A stretch of DNA of 64,000 bases from a virus: the IMG/VR virus record IMGVR_UViG_3300043446_003158, positions 113,188 through 177,187 of that record; one strand, given 5' to 3'. Numbering within the stretch: position 1 is the first letter of the stretch; each line of letters opens with the position of its first letter. Of the stretch, positions 61,638 to 64,000 are shown piece by piece. Made by a program: the position numbers and the translations under genes. The notes below the pieces were generated by a model. It worked only from the letters and a program-made list of their open reading frames with translations. It was not told where the DNA came from and made no database searches.

Positions 61638-61675
61638 AGTATGGCACGGATTGGGGGTGGGGTCAACCCCCTTGT
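61638..61675 (-). promoter_or_regulatory. Array promoter unit 16 (TTGACC-17-CATACT)
   Basis: TTGACC, a 17-base spacer and CATACT (61638-61643) within TGCCATACTGATC precede the KTSC-like gene. The -35 lies at the base of a GGGGGT/ACCCCC hairpin (about 61656-61674). Confidence 0.68.
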
Positions 61676-61683
61676 GCCACTTG

Positions 61684-61884
61684 TCAGACTGTCACATCAG
61701 GAAGTGTAGAGAGCGTGGTGATACGGTTCAACTCATTTAGTGTGTCCACATTCCAGTTGTTTGTATCACCATAAGGAGGATACAGTTTGCTATACCATTC
61801 CCCATACAGTTCGGGGTTGATGTGTTGAACTTGCTCTAAAGTTTCAGCAATCTTAACAAGCATGGGGTGTTGATTAGTCATCAT
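61684..61884 (-). CDS. 66-residue operon protein
   Basis: MMTNQHPMLVKIAETLEQVQ begins a protein with HINPELYGEWYSKLYPPYGD and TNNWNVDTLNELNRITTLST. It is helical with a proline/tyrosine-rich middle. It is the last gene of a seven-gene overlapping operon; its ATG overlaps the TGA of the 57-residue gene. No family recognised. Confidence 0.68.
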   Translation of the reverse strand: MMTNQHPMLVKIAETLEQVQHINPELYGEWYSKLYPPYGDTNNWNVDTLNELNRITTLSTLPDVTV

Positions 61885-62054
61885 TCCTCCAACAGTTCGG
61901 GGTAGTATTCTTCACACTCAGTGATCAATTCTTCGTCACTGTATTTGGCGTAACCTTCGTCCAGGTAGTCATAACATAGTTGAGTCATTGTCTTGAGATC
62001 CATGTCATCCAGCATCTGCTGAATGAGAGCATCTTGGAGTGCAGAACGGTTCAT
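61881..62054 (-). CDS. 57-residue very acidic operon protein
   Basis: MNRSALQDALIQQMLDDMDL begins a protein with KTMTQLCYDYLDEGYAKYSD and ends EELITECEEYYPELLEE. The phrase 'ALIQQMLDDMDLKTMxxLxYDYLDExYxxYSxxELITExExYYPELLE' is a common small cyanophage protein as I recall. It is helical and acidic. Its stop overlaps the next ATG. Function unknown. Confidence 0.75.
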   Translation of the reverse strand: MNRSALQDALIQQMLDDMDLKTMTQLCYDYLDEGYAKYSDEELITECEEYYPELLEE

Positions 62055-62056
62055 GA

Positions 62057-62236
62057 TCAGAAACGAATGATAGGGTGGTCAAGATCGAGGACATCACATT
62101 CCTCGGTGGCAAACACTAACTCTACACCGTGTTGCCATACATCATCGGGTTCATCTTCAGAGCAAATGGCAACATCCTGGTTGAGTTGTTCTTCGGTGAG
62201 TTGTTGCAGTTGTTGCAGGAGTTCTTTGTAAGTCAT
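62057..62236 (-). CDS. 59-residue acidic operon protein
   Basis: MTYKELLQQLQQLTEEQLNQ begins a protein with DVAICSEDEPDDVWQHGVEL and ends VFATEECDVLDLDHPIIRF. The start at 62236 overlaps the upstream stop (ATGA). 'MTYKELLxQLQxLTxEQLxQDVxI' is a frequent small phage protein start. Function unknown. Confidence 0.72.
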   Translation of the reverse strand: MTYKELLQQLQQLTEEQLNQDVAICSEDEPDDVWQHGVELVFATEECDVLDLDHPIIRF

Positions 62237-62439
62237 GTCAGAACGTGGCGAAAGTCCAGGGATTTGATGCACCAACCAGTGGCACATGTGATCTCTTCAA
62301 CTAGATCGTCCTCATCATCTGCCTCCCAAATTGTACCTAGAACCTCATCGTAGATTTCATCTTGAGATTCAACATCAAGTGCCTCATCATCAAGATCATC
62401 AGTGAAATCAAACTCAATTTCAGTAACTTGGAATTGCAT
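62233..62439 (-). CDS. 68-residue very acidic operon protein
   Basis: MQFQVTEIEFDFTDDLDDEA begins a protein with LDVESQDEIYDEVLGTIWEA and DDEDDLVEEITCATGWCIKS. It is strongly acidic, in a way that could mimic nucleic acid, but no family is recognised beyond the small 'MxFxVxEIEFDF' phage type. ATGA overlaps join it to both neighbours. Confidence 0.72.
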   Translation of the reverse strand: MQFQVTEIEFDFTDDLDDEALDVESQDEIYDEVLGTIWEADDEDDLVEEITCATGWCIKSLDFRHVLT

Positions 62440-62585
62440 CAGACCTCATCACGCATTTCAGTGAGTTTGTCATACAGAAGCGGAATGTCCGCCTCTGTAA
62501 GTTCAGTCAGGTAGTGCCAATCGCTACTCTCAAGAATAGCGAGCAGGGCATCAATTTCCTGATAGTTGAGGTGTGTGAGTGTCAC
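62439..62585 (-). CDS. 48-residue operon protein with GTG start
   Basis: The GTG at 62585 overlaps the upstream stop (GTGA). The protein reads VTLTHLNYQEIDALLAILES (first residue Met), then SDWHYLTELTEADIPLLYDK and LTEMRDEV. It is helical and acidic. The start is inferred from coupling, since there is no in-frame ATG near the front. Function unknown. Confidence 0.65.
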   Translation of the reverse strand: MTLTHLNYQEIDALLAILESSDWHYLTELTEADIPLLYDKLTEMRDEV

Positions 62586-62710
62586 TTGCGTAGAGGAGAA
62601 TTGTAGTAGCGGCGGAAAGCAGTGAGAACGATAATGCCCGTCGAAACAACACCAACCAAACCAAGGAAGGTGACAGCATCGCCAGAGAATGTGTAGGTAT
62701 CAGGTGTCAT
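62582..62710 (-). CDS. 42-residue membrane microprotein
   Basis: MTPDTYTFSGDAVTFLGLVG continues VVSTGIIVLTAFRRYYNSPL and ends RK. Residues about 13-31 form one hydrophobic transmembrane helix, followed by a positively charged end (inside by the positive-inside rule). It resembles small membrane proteins common in cyanophages. The start overlaps the upstream stop (TGATG) and the stop overlaps the next GTG. Confidence 0.72.
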   Translation of the reverse strand: MTPDTYTFSGDAVTFLGLVGVVSTGIIVLTAFRRYYNSPLRK

Positions 62711-62838
62711 CAGTAGTCGTAGTTGGAGTTCAGAAACTGGTTGAAGGTTTGCTCATCGGTGTCATCTTCCTCGTAAAGATCTTCCATGTCGAAGATCTCA
62801 CCAGGAGCATCTTGGATCTCAAAGAAGTAGGTGTCCAT
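62710..62838 (-). CDS. 42-residue acidic operon leader protein
   Basis: MDTYFFEIQDAPGEIFDMED begins a protein with LYEEDDTDEQTFNQFLNSNY and ends DY. It is very acidic. It is the first gene of the seven-gene overlapping operon; its promoter is at 62864-62900. Function unknown. Confidence 0.7.
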   Translation of the reverse strand: MDTYFFEIQDAPGEIFDMEDLYEEDDTDEQTFNQFLNSNYDY

Positions 62839-62854
62839 GGAGGTGTTTCAGGAA

Positions 62855-62904
62855 CAAACGTAGTTTGGCATGGGTGAGGGGGGTTCACAACCCCCCGTGT
62901 GCCA
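62855..62904 (-). promoter_or_regulatory. Promoter for the seven-gene operon (TTGTGA-17-CAAACT)
   Basis: TTGTGA, a 17-base spacer and CAAACT (within TGCCAAACT, about 62863-62868) lie upstream of the ATG at 62838. The -35 overlaps the loop of a GGGGGGTT/AACCCCCC hairpin at about 62877-62897, the same hairpin-around-the--35 arrangement as in the cassettes. Confidence 0.6.
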
Positions 62905-62909
62905 CTTGC

Positions 62910-63242
62910 TCAACTGTCCAGGGCACCCTGCTCGTTGAGCACACCCCAGGCGATGCCAGAGTTGTACAAACCGATGTAACGGTTCTTGATGCTCAACCCA
63001 ACGATTTCATCGCCAGGTTCACCAATCATGTTCACACCGAAGTAGAAGTATTCGGTGAGGAATTGAGGCGTTTGGAACTTCATGGTTTGGAACTTCTCCC
63101 AGAGAAGAGTAGCAATCACGGCAACGATTGCCGCAACAGTGAGAACAAAACTCCGCACATCTTGGTAGAGTTTCTGATAGTCAACCTCTGCCAGAAAGGC
63201 AATCAGGTCATCAGTGGGGGGGAAGGATTTGGTGAGGTTCAT
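62910..63242 (-). CDS. 110-residue single-pass membrane protein
   Basis: MNLTKSFPPTDDLIAFLAEV begins a protein with one transmembrane helix at about 33-47 (SFVLTVAAIVAVIATLLWEK), followed by KFQTMKFQTPQFLTEYFYFG and VNMIGEPGDEIVGLSIKNRY. It is the first gene of the array. The promoter lies at about 63310. Function unknown; a host-membrane role is possible. Confidence 0.7.
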   Translation of the reverse strand: MNLTKSFPPTDDLIAFLAEVDYQKLYQDVRSFVLTVAAIVAVIATLLWEKFQTMKFQTPQFLTEYFYFGVNMIGEPGDEIVGLSIKNRYIGLYNSGIAWGVLNEQGALDS

Positions 63243-63370
63243 GTCAAGAATTGTGGGGTTGGGGGAATGTAGAGAGGTGTCCCAACCACGAGATCAGTAT
63301 GGCACACCAGGGGCACCACCGCAAGGGGTTGAAACATTCCGTAACATCAGGGCATCTTATCAGACTCATC

Positions 63371-63426
63371 AGGTATTCTAATGTGCCAGGGGCTTGACAC
63401 ATCTTGTAATCTTGACTAGAATACCT
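63371..63426. repeat. Inverted repeat around a plus-strand promoter
   Basis: AGGTATTCTA (63371-63380) and TAGAATACCT (63417-63426) are perfect ten-base inverted copies. The right copy contains the plus-strand -10, and the left copy gives a TAGAAT on the minus strand but without a good -35 (GATGTG at 17 bases). Confidence 0.7.
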
Positions 63427-63445
63427 TTGCTAGGTTTGAAGATGA
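63394..63445 (+). promoter_or_regulatory. Plus-strand sigma70-type promoter and conserved leader
   Basis: TTGACA (63394-63399), a 17-base spacer and TAGAAT (63417-63422), followed by CCTTTG-C-TAGGTTTGAAGATGA (63424-63445). This is the second copy of the promoter and leader at 11260. A transcript would run through the tandem hairpins and oppose the minus-strand terminator. No plus-strand gene is visible. Confidence 0.68.
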
Positions 63446-63477
63446 TAATATAAGTCTTTATAATATACTTTAAAGAG

Positions 63478-63505
63478 ATGCCGAAGGCATACCCCGAAGG
63501 GGTAT
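63478..63505. repeat. Tandem hairpins with GAA loops
   Basis: ATGCC-GAA-GGCAT (63478-63490) and ATACCCC-GAA-GGGGTAT (63489-63505) form two stems of five and seven pairs, with the shared AT lying between them. In the plus-strand transcript they would begin about 50 bases after the predicted start. Confidence 0.7.
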
Positions 63506-63601
63506 GAGTTGATATACTATAAGCACGTCAGATGGTGTGGGAAGGGGTGAGTGGGGTGAAGCACGATTCTTGCACTATATTATAAGAATTGATTTTGTTG
63601 C

Positions 63602-63635
63602 AAAGAAAAAAGGCAGGGTCACCACTCCCTGCCTT
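63602..63635 (-). terminator. Rho-independent terminator after the tRNA
   Basis: AAGGCAGGG pairs with CCCTGCCTT (nine pairs, eight-base loop) and is followed on the minus strand by TTTTTTC. It lies 78 bases beyond the tRNA 3' end and closes the tRNA transcript. Confidence 0.88.
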
Positions 63636-63712
63636 CAGATCTCCACTCACCTATGTGTAAAAATATATCCACCTCGTGCATGTATGGGTGGCGATTGTCT
63701 CAAACCACCCAA

Positions 63713-63797
63713 TAGGAGTAGGGAGACTTGAACTCCCACGGGCGTTATGCCCAACAGATTTTAAGTCTGGTGTGTCTACCGATTCCACCATACTCCC
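63713..63797 (-). tRNA. tRNA-Leu (anticodon UAA)
   Basis: This is an 85-base class II tRNA. The acceptor stem GGGAGTA pairs with TACTCCT (one G-U), with discriminator A. The D arm is GGTGGAATCGGTAGACAC. The anticodon loop is ACTTAAAAT with TAA in the middle, and a long variable arm GGGCATAACGCCC precedes the T arm (GTTCAAGTC). The 3' CCA is not encoded. It has a strong promoter at 63807-63835, so transcription starts a few bases before the 5' end, and a terminator downstream. Phage tRNAs usually serve codons rarer in the host than in the AT-rich phage. Confidence 0.94.
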
Positions 63798-63806
63798 ATG
63801 TTGTAT

Positions 63807-63835
63807 AGTATATGATACATTATGTGTGATGTCAA
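63807..63835 (-). promoter_or_regulatory. Promoter of tRNA-Leu (TTGACA-17-TATACT)
   Basis: TTGACA (63830-63835), a 17-base spacer and TATACT (63807-63812) on the minus strand, with the tRNA 5' end ten bases beyond the -10. It forms one arm of a near-perfect palindrome with the plus-strand promoter at 63840. Confidence 0.82.
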
Positions 63836-63839
63836 GTGC

Positions 63840-63867
63840 TTGACAATCTCGTAATGTATGATATACT
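63840..63867 (+). promoter_or_regulatory. Divergent plus-strand promoter (TTGACA-16-TATACT)
   Basis: TTGACA (63840-63845), a 16-base spacer and TATACT (63862-63867), with a TGA before the -10. Its outward arm is a near inverted copy of the tRNA promoter (18 of 20 bases), with both -35 boxes joined at TCAAGTGCTTGA (63832-63843). Confidence 0.72.
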
Positions 63868-63937
63868 ATGTGTATGATCTCGTAGAGATGTGTATAAGAT
63901 ACGTGTGCATCTCGTACACATCTCGCACGATCTCGTA
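63846..63937 (+). repeat. Five ATCTCGTA repeats on helical spacing
   Basis: ATCTCGTA occurs at 63846, 63877, 63909 and 63930, and once as ATCTCGCA at 63920. The intervals are 31, 32, 11 and 10 bases, close to whole helical turns. The first copy follows the plus-strand -35 and the last ends at the stop of the edge gene. Operator-like, but no protein is known. Confidence 0.55.
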
Positions 63938-63939
63938 CC

Positions 63940-64000
63940 TTACCAGGCGTTAGAGAACACGAATCCGTCTACGAATTCGTAGTCATAACGCAATCCCTGA
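63940..64000 (-). CDS. Unidentified protein, C-terminal end
   Basis: The last 19 codons of a minus-strand gene that continues past the window edge: QGLRYDYEFVDGFVFSNAW, then TAA at 63940-63942. Too short to identify. Confidence 0.5.
   Translation of the reverse strand, partial: QGLRYDYEFVDGFVFSNAW

Larger units (their letters stand above)
63243..63712. other. 470-base gene-free regulatory stretch
   Basis: I see no convincing gene here. In order it holds: the minus-strand promoter for the 110-residue gene (TTGCGG-17-CATACT, -10 in TGCCATACT near 63298), an inverted repeat AGGTATTCTA/TAGAATACCT (63371-63426), a plus-strand promoter (63394), tandem GAA-loop hairpins (63478-63505) and the terminator at 63602-63635. 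A 64-residue plus-strand reading frame starting 63537 looks like chance. Confidence 0.6.

Noticed and set aside
63537-63731. A 64-residue plus-strand frame beside the tRNA
   Set aside because: It crosses the minus-strand terminator and the end of the tRNA, and has no promoter or ribosome-binding site of its own.
1-64000. Photosynthesis genes such as psbA or hli, common in cyanophages
   Set aside because: No D1-, D2- or HLIP-type protein pattern was seen in any frame of this window; they may lie elsewhere in the genome.

Overview
The window is a 64 kb piece of a T4-like cyanophage genome (a contractile-tailed myovirus of marine or freshwater Synechococcus/Prochlorococcus type). The evidence is the conserved T4 core (gp44, gp45, gp46, gp47, gp55, UvsW, UvsY, gp3, gp23, gp22, gp21, gp20, gp19, gp18, gp17, gp16, gp15, gp14, gp13, gp8, gp7-like, gp6, gp25) in cyanophage order, together with genes typical of cyanophages (a CobS-like AAA ATPase, speD, a DUF3110 protein, and many very small conserved ORFs). 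Every gene I can support lies on the minus strand, so transcription runs from high to low coordinates. No photosynthesis gene is present in this window.

Layout in transcription order. (1) 64000-63243: the end of an unidentified CDS, a palindromic divergent promoter, a tRNA-Leu(UAA) with its terminator, and a 470-base gene-free stretch holding a plus-strand promoter and tandem hairpins. (2) 63242-57451: an accessory array of 24 very small genes, GC-rich unlike the AT-rich remainder. Its 59-kb end is a series of single-gene cassettes, each with its own sigma70-type promoter whose -35 hexamer lies in the loop of a GC-rich inverted repeat. The middle uses a second promoter family (extended -10 TGCTAYACT). 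The upstream part holds a tightly overlapping seven-gene operon (62838-61684). (3) 57203-54998: small conserved genes, a glycosyltransferase and speD. (4) 54962-31303: baseplate genes gp25, gp6, a giant 4237-residue gp7-like protein, gp8 and a 2352-residue DUF4815 protein. (5) 31306-13660: neck, terminase, sheath, tube, portal, prohead and capsid genes down to gp3. (6) 13663-1: recombination and DNA metabolism (UvsY, UvsW, gp55, gp47, gp46), a short nucleotide-sugar dehydrogenase, two small likely head-internal proteins, a CobT-like/CobS-like pair, and the clamp and clamp loader.

How the parts work together. Early expression from host RNA polymerase probably serves the small-gene array through sigma70-like promoters. 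The late sigma factor gp55 with the clamp gp45 should read the TATAAATA-type promoters found before gp8, gp25, the prohead genes and several small head proteins. Head assembly uses scaffold gp22, protease gp21 and capsid gp23, whose predicted cleavage site LSE/S resembles sites in two small accessory proteins that also carry a T4-like capsid-targeting N-terminus.

The most unusual observations are the terminator/promoter cassette array, a pair of plus-strand sigma70 promoters with a shared transcribed leader (one antisense inside the late gene cluster), and the divergent palindromic promoter at the tRNA. All identifications come from reading the sequence; no database search was possible.
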